DNA of 5,834 bases from Actinomycetota bacterium (GCA_013821525.1 JACDGR010000229.1:1-5834), one strand, 5' to 3'. Positions 1 through 5,834 are shown, numbered from the stretch's first letter. The notes: generated by a model not told the origin, from the letters alone. Program-made: numbers and translations.

Positions 1-1046
1 GAGGTGGCGCGCACGAGGTCGCTCGTGCTGCTGATCCCTGCGAGGAGCGCGACGAGCAGAGCCACCCCGACGATTGCGATCACGATCAGCGGCCGGCGCG
101 GCACGCTGCGGTGCGCGTCGCGTCCCAGCCACGCGGGCAGCGAGCCGCTCTCGGCGAGGGACGCGGCCAGCTTCGCTGCCCCCGCGAGGTACACGTTCAT
201 CGTGCCCATCGTCAGCGCGACGGCGAGGACTGTCGTCGCGCGACGCCCCGGCTCACCGAAACCGACCGCCATCAGATCGGCAAGCGGCACCTTCGAGGCC
301 GAGCCCGACGTCACTCCCACCGTTGCGACCGCCAGACCGACGTAGAGAACGGTCACGATGCCGAACGCGAACGCCATCGCACGCGGCAGCTGAGTCTCGG
401 GCTGCTCGAACTCTCCGGCGAGTTGGGCGACCGCTTCCCAGCCGACGAACAGCCAGATCAGGATGTTCGCCGCGGTCCCGACCGCGAGCCAACCGTGCGG
501 GGCAAACGGATGCCAATTGTCCGCGCTGCGTGACGGCAGCGCGAACGCAACGGCGACGGCGATCAGCAGCGTCAACGTCGCACCAGCGGCGAGCTGGAGA
601 CGCGAGGAGAGGCGCAGACCGTAGATGTTGGCGACCAGCACGACTGCGAAGATGCCAAGGCCGACGGAGGCTGCAACGACGGTTCCGGATCCGGTCAGGT
701 CTGCGACGTAGAGACCGCCGATCAACGACACCGCCGGCGCGCCGATCACCACCGCCGTCAGGAACCAGCCGCCCGTGATCGCACCCGCGGCCGGGCCGAA
801 CCCGGCGCGGACATACTCGGCGACACCACCGGAGACGGGCATCCGCACGCCGAGCGCCGCGAAGGTGAAGGCGAGCGGCGCCGAGAGCACGAGCAGCGCG
901 GCCCAGCCGATCACCGACGCGGGGCCGGCGGCTTGCACCGCGAGCGCGGGCACGAGCAGCACGCCAGGCCCGATCAGCGAACCGACGTACAGCGCTGCAC
1001 CGTGCAGGACACCAAGGTGGCCGCCGCTCTCTGGCTGTTCGGTCAT
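1..1046 (-). CDS. APC-family amino acid permease/exporter, YjeH-like (C-terminus cut by window edge)
   Basis: Integral membrane amino-acid transporter of the APC superfamily. From the ATG at 1046-1044 the frame stays open to the window edge, giving 348 visible residues against roughly 410-450 for the family, so only the C-terminal helices are missing. Seen: an N-terminal helix with the APC-type glycine motif SLIGPGVLLVPA (residues 23-34), a conserved MPVSGGVAEYV stretch (69-79), the motif GWEAVAQLAGEFEQPETQLP (202-221) and about nine hydrophobic segments. From recall of the family, spacing and motifs fit E. coli YjeH, an exporter of methionine and branched-chain amino acids, better than uptake permeases; the substrate here is inferred. 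No other start codon lies in frame between 1047 and 1136. There is no Shine-Dalgarno upstream. It is divergent from the GrpB-family gene. Confidence is high for the family and moderate for export. Confidence 0.9.
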   Translation of the reverse strand, partial: MTEQPESGGHLGVLHGAALYVGSLIGPGVLLVPALAVQAAGPASVIGWAALLVLSAPLAFTFAALGVRMPVSGGVAEYVRAGFGPAAGAITGGWFLTAVVIGAPAVSLIGGLYVADLTGSGTVVAASVGLGIFAVVLVANIYGLRLSSRLQLAAGATLTLLIAVAVAFALPSRSADNWHPFAPHGWLAVGTAANILIWLFVGWEAVAQLAGEFEQPETQLPRAMAFAFGIVTVLYVGLAVATVGVTSGSASKVPLADLMAVGFGEPGRRATTVLAVALTMGTMNVYLAGAAKLAASLAESGSLPAWLGRDAHRSVPRRPLIVIAIVGVALLVALLAGISSTSDLVRAT

Positions 1047-1136
1047 TCCGCAAGTCTGAACACGACCGCCTCGCTCGCGTCGGCCGCTTCGGAGCGCGTG
1101 CTTGCTCGGCCTGAGCGGGGCGCGTAGCTTCTCCGC
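1047..1136. promoter_or_regulatory. Divergent intergenic region, probable leaderless promoters
   Basis: This 90-bp spacer separates two diverging genes, and neither has a recognisable Shine-Dalgarno sequence. On the plus strand TTGCTC (1102-1107), a 17-bp spacer and TAGCTT (1125-1130) precede the GTG at 1137 by 6 nt, which is the geometry of a promoter whose transcript starts on the start codon. On the minus strand a weaker -10-like CAGACT (1058-1053) also sits 6 nt before the ATG at 1046, but I see no convincing -35 for it. Transcription starts are inferred from spacing only. Confidence 0.4.
1102..1130 (+). promoter_or_regulatory. Putative -35/-10 promoter for the GrpB-family gene
   Basis: TTGCTC at 1102-1107 matches the first three bases of a sigma70-type -35. 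TAGCTT at 1125-1130 fits the TAnnnT -10 consensus of high-GC bacteria. The spacer is 17 bp and the start codon follows 6 nt after the -10, so a leaderless mRNA is likely. The TAG of the -10 is also the in-frame stop that prevents any upstream extension of the gene. Confidence 0.4.
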
Positions 1137-1646
1137 GTGTTCGAGATCCTCCTTGCCGACTACGACGCGCTCTGGCCGGTTCGGTATGAGGAGCTCGCCG
1201 CTGTGATCCGCAACGCGCTCGGCGGCCGTGTCCGGCTGCTCGAGCACGTCGGGTCGACCTCGATCCCCGGCCTCGCGGCGAAGCCGAAGATCGACATCCT
1301 GCTGGGGGTCGACGACGCTGCAGTCGAGAGCGACTACCGTCCGCGGCTCGAATCGGCCGGGTTCGTGTTTGCCCTCCGCGAGCCCGAATGGCACGAGCAC
1401 CGGCTCTTTCGCCGCCACGAGGTCGAGACGAACCTGCACGTGTTCTCCTACGGCAGCAGCGAGATCGAGCGGATGCTCGCCTTCCGCGACCGGCTCCGCG
1501 CCGAACCGACCGAGCGCGACCTCTACGAGGCCGAGAAACGGCGGCTCGTCGCGCGAACGTGGCCGACCGTGCAGGGCTACGCAGACGCCAAATCGGATGT
1601 GGTCGAGTCGATCATCGCTCGTGCGCTCGAGCCCACGACGCCCTGA
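1137..1646 (+). CDS. GrpB-family protein (UPF0157, nucleotidyltransferase-like)
   Basis: Complete 169-residue cytoplasmic protein, a normal length for a stand-alone GrpB domain. The family has a nucleotidyltransferase-like fold but no well-established reaction, so the biochemical role is unknown. Seen: the N-terminal LLADYDALWP segment; the hallmark HVGSTSIPGLAAKPKIDILL (residues 37-56), with the GS pair and Asp53 in the positions expected of a nucleotidyltransferase-like active site; NLHVF (99-103); the FRDRLRAEPTERDLY segment (116-130); and the terminal YADAKSDVV motif (148-156). The start is the GTG at 1137, because a TAG lies in frame 12 nt upstream and the first residues already match the family. 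There is no Shine-Dalgarno; translation is probably leaderless. It stands alone on the plus strand, divergent from the permease and convergent with the ABC operon. Confidence 0.92.
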   Translation: MFEILLADYDALWPVRYEELAAVIRNALGGRVRLLEHVGSTSIPGLAAKPKIDILLGVDDAAVESDYRPRLESAGFVFALREPEWHEHRLFRRHEVETNLHVFSYGSSEIERMLAFRDRLRAEPTERDLYEAEKRRLVARTWPTVQGYADAKSDVVESIIARALEPTTP

Positions 1647-1654
1647 GGTCGCCC

Positions 1655-1685
1655 GGGGAGGCTCCGTCCAGGCGGAGCCCTCCCC
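1655..1685 (+). terminator. Hairpin after the GrpB-family gene, probable terminator
   Basis: GGGGAGGCTCCG (1655-1666) pairs with CGGAGCCCTCCCC (1673-1685) through 12 base pairs with one bulged base and a 6-nt loop. It begins 8 nt after the stop codon at 1646. Only TT follows on the plus strand rather than a U-tract, so this is a GC-rich, U-poor terminator of the kind common in high-GC bacteria. It could act in either direction. Confidence 0.55.
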
Positions 1686-1706
1686 TTCGTCCGTCTCACC
1701 GAACAC

Positions 1707-1728
1707 GCACGCGCAACGAGGCGCGTGC
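1707..1728 (-). terminator. Hairpin after the substrate-binding protein gene, probable terminator
   Basis: Perfect 8-bp inverted repeat, GCACGCGC (1707-1714) with GCGCGTGC (1721-1728), and a 6-nt loop. It begins 6 nt past the stop codon of the minus-strand binding-protein gene at 1735. There is no T-rich tail in the minus direction, so it may end transcription weakly or protect the 3' end of the operon mRNA. Confidence 0.45.
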
Positions 1729-1734
1729 CCGCTG

Positions 1735-2715
1735 CTACTTGGCGCCGGCTTTCGGCTGGGGCCAGATCATGTTCTGGACGTGGAACGTCGTGCTCAGCGC
1801 GCCCGTGTCCTTCATGTAGTCCGCAACACGCTTGATCGCGGCTGCGCTCGTCGTGTCCGGGTATGCCTCGAGGTGCAGCTTCGATACGTCAGCCTGCTTC
1901 AGCGTCGTGTACTCGGGGATGGCGTTACGGATTGTCCCCTTGTGAGCCTTGGCATACGCGCCGGCGTCGCGGATCGCGAGCTGGAATGCTCGCACCAGGC
2001 CGGGATGTGCCTTGGCCCAGTTCTGGTTCGTCGCCCAGCCGGCGAACGGGACGTTCTGGGTGATGCCCGAGGAGATGTCGAACACCTGCCTTGCGTTCAA
2101 CTGCTCCTTGAGCTGAGTCGTGATCGGCTCGACCACCCAGGCTGCATCGATCTGCTTTTGCTGCAGCGCCGCACCCATGTTCCCGAACGGCATCTGAACC
2201 CACTGGATCTTCGTGTAGTCGACGCCCTTCGACTTCAGGTAGCGGTCGATCAGGACGGGCCCGATCCCTCCGAGCACCGACGTCGAGACACGCTTCCCCT
2301 CGAGATCCTTCGGCGACTGGATGGACGAGTCGGGAAGGACGTAGACACCGGTGAAGCCGGCGGCCGCGCGTGCCGCCTCCGTGACGATCGTGACCGGAAC
2401 CCGCTGACTGCGAGCCTGAATCAGCGTGGCGTAGTTCGATTGCGAGAACTGCGCGGAGCCGGAAACGATTGCCGCCGTGGTCGCAGGACCCGTCGCGACG
2501 ATGCTGAACTTCGCATTCAGACCTCGCTGGGTGAAGTAGCCACGGTCCATGGCAACTTGCGCGAGGGCGCTGTCCGCCACGGGGAGCGATGCGATCGTGA
2601 TGTCTGCCAGCGCCCTCGAGTGGTGAACCGAGGATGCGTTGGCCGCCGTGACCATGGCGGCCGAGACCGCCGCGACCGCAAGGGCGGCGGTGAGCAGTGC
2701 CTTCCTTCCCTTCAT
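1735..2715 (-). CDS. ABC transporter substrate-binding protein, nitrate/sulfonate/taurine (SsuA/TauA) type
   Basis: Extracytoplasmic solute-binding protein of 326 residues, a usual length for the SsuA/TauA/NMT1-like class. Residues 1-27 form a Sec signal peptide: Lys/Arg at 2-5, a long Ala/Val core and a predicted AxA cleavage site (Ala25-Asn26-Ala27). The mature part has the class landmarks: ITIASLPVADSALAQVAMDRGYF near 39-61, SGSAQFSQSNYATLI (85-99), SPKDLEGKRVSTS (134-146) and the QKQIDAAWVVEPI hinge segment (186-198). There is no cysteine anywhere, so it is not a lipoprotein and cannot have the cysteine motif of THI5-type pyrimidine synthases. The ATG at 2715 follows an AGGAGG (2729-2724) by 8 nt, a strong site. 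It is last in the operon, after both permeases. The ligand is undetermined; sulfonates, nitrate, pyrimidines and aromatic acids are all known for the class. Confidence 0.9.
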   Translation of the reverse strand: MKGRKALLTAALAVAAVSAAMVTAANASSVHHSRALADITIASLPVADSALAQVAMDRGYFTQRGLNAKFSIVATGPATTAAIVSGSAQFSQSNYATLIQARSQRVPVTIVTEAARAAAGFTGVYVLPDSSIQSPKDLEGKRVSTSVLGGIGPVLIDRYLKSKGVDYTKIQWVQMPFGNMGAALQQKQIDAAWVVEPITTQLKEQLNARQVFDISSGITQNVPFAGWATNQNWAKAHPGLVRAFQLAIRDAGAYAKAHKGTIRNAIPEYTTLKQADVSKLHLEAYPDTTSAAAIKRVADYMKDTGALSTTFHVQNMIWPQPKAGAK

Positions 2716-2723
2716 GCGCTGAA

Positions 2724-2729
2724 CCTCCT
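2724..2729 (-). promoter_or_regulatory. Strong ribosome binding site of the substrate-binding protein gene
   Basis: AGGAGG on the minus strand, 8 nt before the ATG at 2715. It is the only near-perfect Shine-Dalgarno in the window; the other operon genes rely on weak sites and overlapping start/stop codons. This fits the need for more binding protein than membrane subunits. Confidence 0.75.
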
Positions 2730-2736
2730 GTTGTGT

Positions 2737-2754
2737 ATCCGCCGCTGGCGGGAT
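2737..2754 (-). other. Intercistronic hairpin between permease 2 and the binding protein gene
   Basis: ATCCGCC (2737-2743) pairs with GGCGGGAT (2747-2754) through 7 base pairs with one bulged base and a 3-nt loop. It occupies the 58-bp spacer after the permease stop and just upstream of the binding-protein ribosome site. No T-tract follows on the minus strand, so a full terminator is unlikely. A processing or mRNA-stability role is the best inference. Confidence 0.4.
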
Positions 2755-2773
2755 CTTTGGGGGGTAAAGGTGT

Positions 2774-3565
2774 TCACTGGGCAGCCGCCCGGGCGCCGCG
2801 ATGCCAGCCGAGAACGCGACCCTCGACCAGAGAGAGCACTCCGTTCAGCAACAGACCGACGACGCCGACGACCACGATCCCCGCCCACATCCCGGGGAAG
2901 TCGAACGCAGCCTGCCCCTGCAGGATCTCGAAGCCGATGCCGCCACTTGCCGCGACCATCTCCGAGATCACCATCAGCACGAGCGCGAGCGAAAGCGCAA
3001 TGCGCAGGCCGGCAAAGATCTGCGGCGCGGCAGCAGGCAAGACGATCTGGAACAGCCTACGCAGCGGGCCGACGCCGAATACCCGGCCGGTCTCGAGCTG
3101 CAGGACCGGCACCGACCGGACGCCCCGGATCGTGTTCAACAGGATCGGCCAGACGATCCCGAACGCGATGAAGATGATCTTCATCCTGTCGCCGATGCCG
3201 AACAACACGAGGAAGACCGGCAGGATCGCGGGCGGAGGCAGCGAGCGCAGGAAATGCACGAGTGGATCGACGTATGGCGCGAGCCACCGTGTGGCGCCGA
3301 TGGCGACACCGACTGCCACACCGACCACGGCTGCGATCAGCCACCCTAGGAGCACACGCCGCAAACTCGGTTCGACTGCCGTACGGAGCTTGCTCGGCTG
3401 ACCGCTCAGCCAGTGCTCGCGAATCGTGCGCCAGATGTCACCCGGAGGGGTGAAGTACAGAGGATGGTGGGCCGCGGTATACCACTGCCAGAGCCCGACG
3501 AGGACGACGACGAGGATCAGGCTCTCGAGCGAGCGAAGCGCGATGCCGGCAACACGGTGAGTCAC
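2774..3565 (-). CDS. ABC transporter permease 2, SsuC/TauC type
   Basis: Membrane subunit of the importer, 263 residues with about six hydrophobic helices (near 13-30, 69-91, 103-124, 127-146, 180-203 and 224-246). The ATPase-docking EAA loop is clear at residues 158-177 (ETGRVFGVGPLRRLFQIVLP), with the conserved E, G, I and LP in correct spacing. I place the start at the GTG at 3565, whose last two bases are shared with the TGA of permease 1 (GTGA overlap), with GGAG (3577-3574) 8 nt upstream. The frame extends to a TTG at 3598, which would add 11 residues and overlap the upstream gene further; this is less likely. It differs clearly from permease 1 in sequence, so the channel is probably a heterodimer. 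Confidence 0.9.
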   Translation of the reverse strand: MTHRVAGIALRSLESLILVVVLVGLWQWYTAAHHPLYFTPPGDIWRTIREHWLSGQPSKLRTAVEPSLRRVLLGWLIAAVVGVAVGVAIGATRWLAPYVDPLVHFLRSLPPPAILPVFLVLFGIGDRMKIIFIAFGIVWPILLNTIRGVRSVPVLQLETGRVFGVGPLRRLFQIVLPAAAPQIFAGLRIALSLALVLMVISEMVAASGGIGFEILQGQAAFDFPGMWAGIVVVGVVGLLLNGVLSLVEGRVLGWHRGARAAAQ

Positions 3566-4389
3566 CGTCCATGCTCCGTCCGGAGGGACTCGTGCCAATG
3601 CAGGGCGCGCTGCTCGACCAATTCGAGCAAGCGATTGATGAGGTAGCCGATCGCCCCGACGATGACGGCCGCCGCGTAGACGGGGACCAGCGAGCCCGAG
3701 GCGCTCTCCTTGCCGATCCAGCCGCCGATGCCCTGGCCCCCACCCGCGACGATCTCACCCGCGATCGCGACCGCGAGGGCGATGCTGATCGCGATCCTGA
3801 CGCCGGTGACGACGTACGACGCCGCGTTCGGCAACGCAACGCGGAAGAGAATGGCGAGCCGGCCGAAGCCGAACGAGCGAGCGGTGTCATAGGCAACAGG
3901 ATCGAGGTCGCGCATCCCGTAGATCGTGTTGACGAGGATGGGCCACACGCTCGTCCAGACGACGAGGAAGATGGTCGGTTTGATGCCGGTCTTGAAGACG
4001 AGGATCGCAAGCGGCGCCAACGCGACGGCAGAGATTGGTCGCAGCAGCTCGATCACCGTTCGCGTGATGCGATAGACGTGGTCGGAGCGGCCCACGGCCA
4101 CACCGGCGGGTACCGCGATCAGGATCGAGATCGCGAGCCCTTCCAACATGGCGTGCAGCGTGTCGCGAATCGCGACCCAGAAGTCGCGGTGGCCGAGCAG
4201 GAAGAATGAGCTGCGCAACGTCGTCGTCGCCGTCGGGAAATACACCGCGAGCACGAAGTGGCGGTCGGCGAGAAGCTGCCAGAGCGCGCAGAACGCGATC
4301 CCGCCGACGAGCCCCTGTGCTGTCCGCACGACCGGCCGCGCCAGGCGCACGCCGTCGAGACCCCCGAGGCGCGACGCCGCTACGCCCAT
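3562..4389 (-). CDS. ABC transporter permease 1, SsuC/TauC type
   Basis: Membrane subunit of 275 residues in the BPD_transp_1 fold, with an N-terminal helix near 24-42 and further hydrophobic segments near 82-101, 116-132, 137-156, 190-212 and 237-257. The EAA loop lies at 168-187 (DTARSFGFGRLAILFRVALP), with Asp in place of the usual first Glu. The ATG at 4389 lies inside the 3' end of the ATPase gene (10-bp overlap), and a purine-rich GGAAGAGA (4404-4397) precedes it by 7 nt. Its stop overlaps the GTG of permease 2. The tight overlaps imply translational coupling and co-assembly of ATPase, permease 1 and permease 2. The substrate cannot be deduced from the sequence. Confidence 0.92.
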   Translation of the reverse strand: MGVAASRLGGLDGVRLARPVVRTAQGLVGGIAFCALWQLLADRHFVLAVYFPTATTTLRSSFFLLGHRDFWVAIRDTLHAMLEGLAISILIAVPAGVAVGRSDHVYRITRTVIELLRPISAVALAPLAILVFKTGIKPTIFLVVWTSVWPILVNTIYGMRDLDPVAYDTARSFGFGRLAILFRVALPNAASYVVTGVRIAISIALAVAIAGEIVAGGGQGIGGWIGKESASGSLVPVYAAAVIVGAIGYLINRLLELVEQRALHWHESLRTEHGR

Positions 4390-5213
4390 GCAGGCATCTC
4401 TTCCGCCGACCCGACCGCAGGGCCGGTCTCGTCGCGCGGGTCTCGCTGCCGCAGGAGCAGGCCCGCGACCTCGGCGCGCAAGCGCACGAATTCCGGCAAC
4501 TGCCTCGTCGCAAGCTGATCGCGCGGTCGCGGCAGGTCGACCTGCACGTCCGCGAGCAGTCGGGCCGGCGGCGAGGACAGGACGAGCACCCGGTCAGAGA
4601 GGTAAACGCTTTCGTCGATATCGTGCGTGACGAAGAGGATCGTCGTGCCGAATCGCTCGTGCACCTGTAGCGCGAGGTCTTCGAGGTCGGCGCGCGTTTG
4701 CGCATCGACCGAGGCGAATGGCTCGTCCATCAGGAGGAGCTTCGGCCGGTACGCGAGTGCGCGCGCGATCGCGACGCGCTGCTGCATCCCGCCGGAGAGC
4801 TGCCATGGGTACCTGCCGGCAAAGTCCGTCAGGCCGACAGCGGCAAGGCTCTCGGCTGTTCGCTCGTCACGCGAGCAACGAGCGTTGCGGAGGGGAAACG
4901 CGACGTTGCGACGAACCGACATCCAGGCGAAGAGCGATCGCGAGTAGTCCTGGAAGACGACTGCGACGTCCTCGGGAACGCCGCCGGAGACCGGACGGCC
5001 GGCCACTTCCACCGAGCCCTGACCGGGGCGCATCAGACCGGTGACGATGCGCAGCAACGTCGTCTTGCCGCTGCCCGACGGGCCGACGATCGAGACGAAC
5101 TCCCCACTCCGGACTGCGAAGTCCAGCGACCCGATGGCGTGATGACCGCTCGTCGCATCGCCGTACCGATGGCCGAGCCCACGTACCTCGAGCACGCTCT
5201 CCTCGTCTCTCAC
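4380..5213 (-). CDS. ABC transporter ATP-binding protein, SsuB/TauB type
   Basis: Cytoplasmic ATPase that powers the importer, 277 residues. All catalytic motifs are present: Walker A GPSGSGKT (44-51), Q-loop VVFQDY with Gln88, signature LSGGMQQ (139-145), Walker B LLLMDEP with Asp163/Glu164, D-loop SVD (168-170) and H-loop His197 in VTHDI. The segment after the Q-loop, DYSRSLFAWMSVRRNVAFPL (89-108), is typical of nitrate/sulfonate/taurine ATPases. The start is taken as the GTG at 5213, which shares two bases with the TGA of the upstream synthase (GTGA overlap); GGGAG (5228-5224) lies 10 nt before it. A second GTG at codon 7, behind an AGGAG, is a possible alternative and would remove only six residues. 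The C-terminal tail past about residue 230 is outside the conserved nucleotide-binding core. Confidence 0.95.
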   Translation of the reverse strand: MRDEESVLEVRGLGHRYGDATSGHHAIGSLDFAVRSGEFVSIVGPSGSGKTTLLRIVTGLMRPGQGSVEVAGRPVSGGVPEDVAVVFQDYSRSLFAWMSVRRNVAFPLRNARCSRDERTAESLAAVGLTDFAGRYPWQLSGGMQQRVAIARALAYRPKLLLMDEPFASVDAQTRADLEDLALQVHERFGTTILFVTHDIDESVYLSDRVLVLSSPPARLLADVQVDLPRPRDQLATRQLPEFVRLRAEVAGLLLRQRDPRDETGPAVGSAEEMPAWA

Positions 5214-5834
5214 GTGACCGGGGCTCCCGGGACGTACGAGGCGACGAGCGACCGGAACTCTTCGTCGTCGACGAGCCCGCGCTTGCGGATCGACAGCGCC
5301 TTCACGTCCTCGAGCAGCGCTCGGCGGCCCGCGTCGTCGAGGTCGAGCCCGAGGGCCTCAGCCCGGATCCGGATCGACTCCACACCGCTCTTCTTGCCCA
5401 GGACGATGCTGCGCTCTGCACCGACGAGCGCCGAGGAATAGGGCTCGACAGCGGGCGGATCGTGGAACTGGGCCGCGACCGCACCCGTCTCCCGTCGAAA
5501 GAGGTTCTCGCCGACGAGCGCCGACCAGGGGGCGAGCGCGTAGCCGCAGATCTCGCGCACCCGGGCGCTCACGCGCACGGTCTCCTCGAGTCTCAGCGAC
5601 GTCCCGTAGCCGTAGAGCGCCTCGAGCGCGAGCGCGATCTCCGGCAGGTTCGCGTTGCCGCCACGCTCGCCCATGCCGTTGACCGTTCCGTGCAGCCAGG
5701 TTGCGCCGGCGCCGACCGCGGCGACGGCGCCAGCCGTCGCGAGGCCGAAGTCGTCGTGACCGTGGTAGTGGACGGGCACATCCGGGCCGACTGCATCGGC
5801 GACCTGCTGCACGAAATACGCAGCAGCCTCCGGC
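5210..5834 (-). CDS. DRE-TIM acyltransferase, isopropylmalate/homocitrate/citramalate synthase-like (N-terminus outside window)
   Basis: C-terminal 207 residues of a metal-dependent enzyme that condenses an acyl-CoA with a 2-keto acid; the frame is open through the right edge, so about half the protein is missing. Seen, numbered from the first visible residue: VHYHGHDDFGLATA (21-34), which fits the second signature of the LeuA/homocitrate synthase family with metal ligands His24 and His26; then NGMGERGGNANLPEI, carrying the conserved GER-GNA loop; then a post-barrel region with VGENLF, QFHDPPAVEPY and IVLGKKSG, as in homocitrate and isopropylmalate synthases. The chain ends soon after the DDEEF segment, so there is no LeuA-type C-terminal leucine-binding domain. 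The substrate is unresolved because the DRE active-site motif lies outside the window. Its TGA overlaps the GTG of the ATPase gene, placing it upstream in the same operon. Confidence 0.88.
   Translation of the reverse strand, partial: PEAAAYFVQQVADAVGPDVPVHYHGHDDFGLATAGAVAAVGAGATWLHGTVNGMGERGGNANLPEIALALEALYGYGTSLRLEETVRVSARVREICGYALAPWSALVGENLFRRETGAVAAQFHDPPAVEPYSSALVGAERSIVLGKKSGVESIRIRAEALGLDLDDAGRRALLEDVKALSIRKRGLVDDEEFRSLVASYVPGAPVT

Noticed and set aside
253..1053. A 266-codon minus-strand open frame over the permease.
   Set aside because: It is Arg-rich and featureless. The neighbouring frame starting at 1046 encodes a clear APC permease with conserved motifs and hydrophobic helices.
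1735..2715. THI5/NMT1-type pyrimidine synthase identity for the binding protein.
   Set aside because: The fold class is related, but the protein has no cysteines, so the enzyme's cysteine motif is absent, and it has a signal peptide and adjacent ABC subunits.
1228..3171. A 647-codon open frame on the plus strand, crossing the GrpB-family gene and running antisense to the binding protein and permease 2.
   Set aside because: Its translation is low-complexity Arg/Ser/Pro-rich with no family motif, and it crosses three genes with clear motifs in other frames. Long antisense frames are expected at this GC content.
3563..3598. TTG at 3598 as the start of permease 2.
   Set aside because: It would overlap permease 1 by 37 bp, and the GTG at 3565 has a GGAG at good spacing and forms the same GTGA junction seen at the ATPase start.
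3571..4209. A plus-strand Asp/Arg-rich open frame opposite permease 1.
   Set aside because: The repeated D/R/E composition is the complement of hydrophobic codons in the permease on the other strand; there is no independent gene signal.
4698..5441. A plus-strand open frame opposite the ATPase and the end of the synthase.
   Set aside because: It has no recognisable motif, while the minus-strand frames carry full Walker and metal-binding signatures.
1..5834. Mobile element, CRISPR array, tRNA, riboswitch or defence system.
   Set aside because: No direct-repeat array, transposase or recombinase motif, cloverleaf or recognisable aptamer was seen on either strand. The non-coding space is limited to three short gaps that are otherwise accounted for.

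Overview
This is a high-GC window with heavy use of GTG starts, dense gene packing and very few non-coding bases. It reads as chromosomal DNA of a high-GC bacterium. An actinobacterium-type host, perhaps a deep-branching lineage such as Thermoleophilia, is my best guess from composition, start-codon use and probable leaderless starts. That placement is inference and has no marker gene behind it. I see no mobile element, CRISPR array, tRNA or rRNA.

Layout from left to right. (1) Positions 1-1046, minus strand: most of an APC-superfamily amino-acid permease/exporter resembling YjeH, with its C-terminus cut off by the window edge. (2) Positions 1047-1136: a short divergent intergenic region with probable leaderless promoter signals. 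(3) Positions 1137-1646, plus strand: a complete GrpB-family (UPF0157) nucleotidyltransferase-like protein. (4) Positions 1647-1734: a convergent gap with two hairpins, probably terminators for the genes on either side. (5) Positions 1735-5834, minus strand: a five-gene operon read right to left. It begins with a DRE-TIM acyltransferase of the isopropylmalate/homocitrate/citramalate synthase type, whose N-terminus lies outside the window. An ABC ATPase, a first permease, a second permease and a secreted substrate-binding protein follow.

The operon is tightly coupled. Synthase to ATPase and permease 1 to permease 2 both join by a GTGA start/stop overlap, and ATPase to permease 1 overlaps by 10 bp. 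Only the binding protein stands apart, behind a 58-bp spacer with a hairpin and the strongest Shine-Dalgarno sequence in the window. The transporter is of the nitrate/sulfonate/taurine (SsuABC/TauABC) type, but it has two different permease genes where the classical systems have one, so a heterodimeric channel is likely. The ligand cannot be read from the sequence. Coupling to a carbon-chain-condensing synthase suggests that the imported compound may belong to a keto-acid or organic-acid pathway, which is a hypothesis only.

Most of the window is ordinary metabolism and transport. The points worth a second look are the synthase-transporter linkage, the paired permeases, the binding protein without a lipobox, and the leaderless divergent promoter region.
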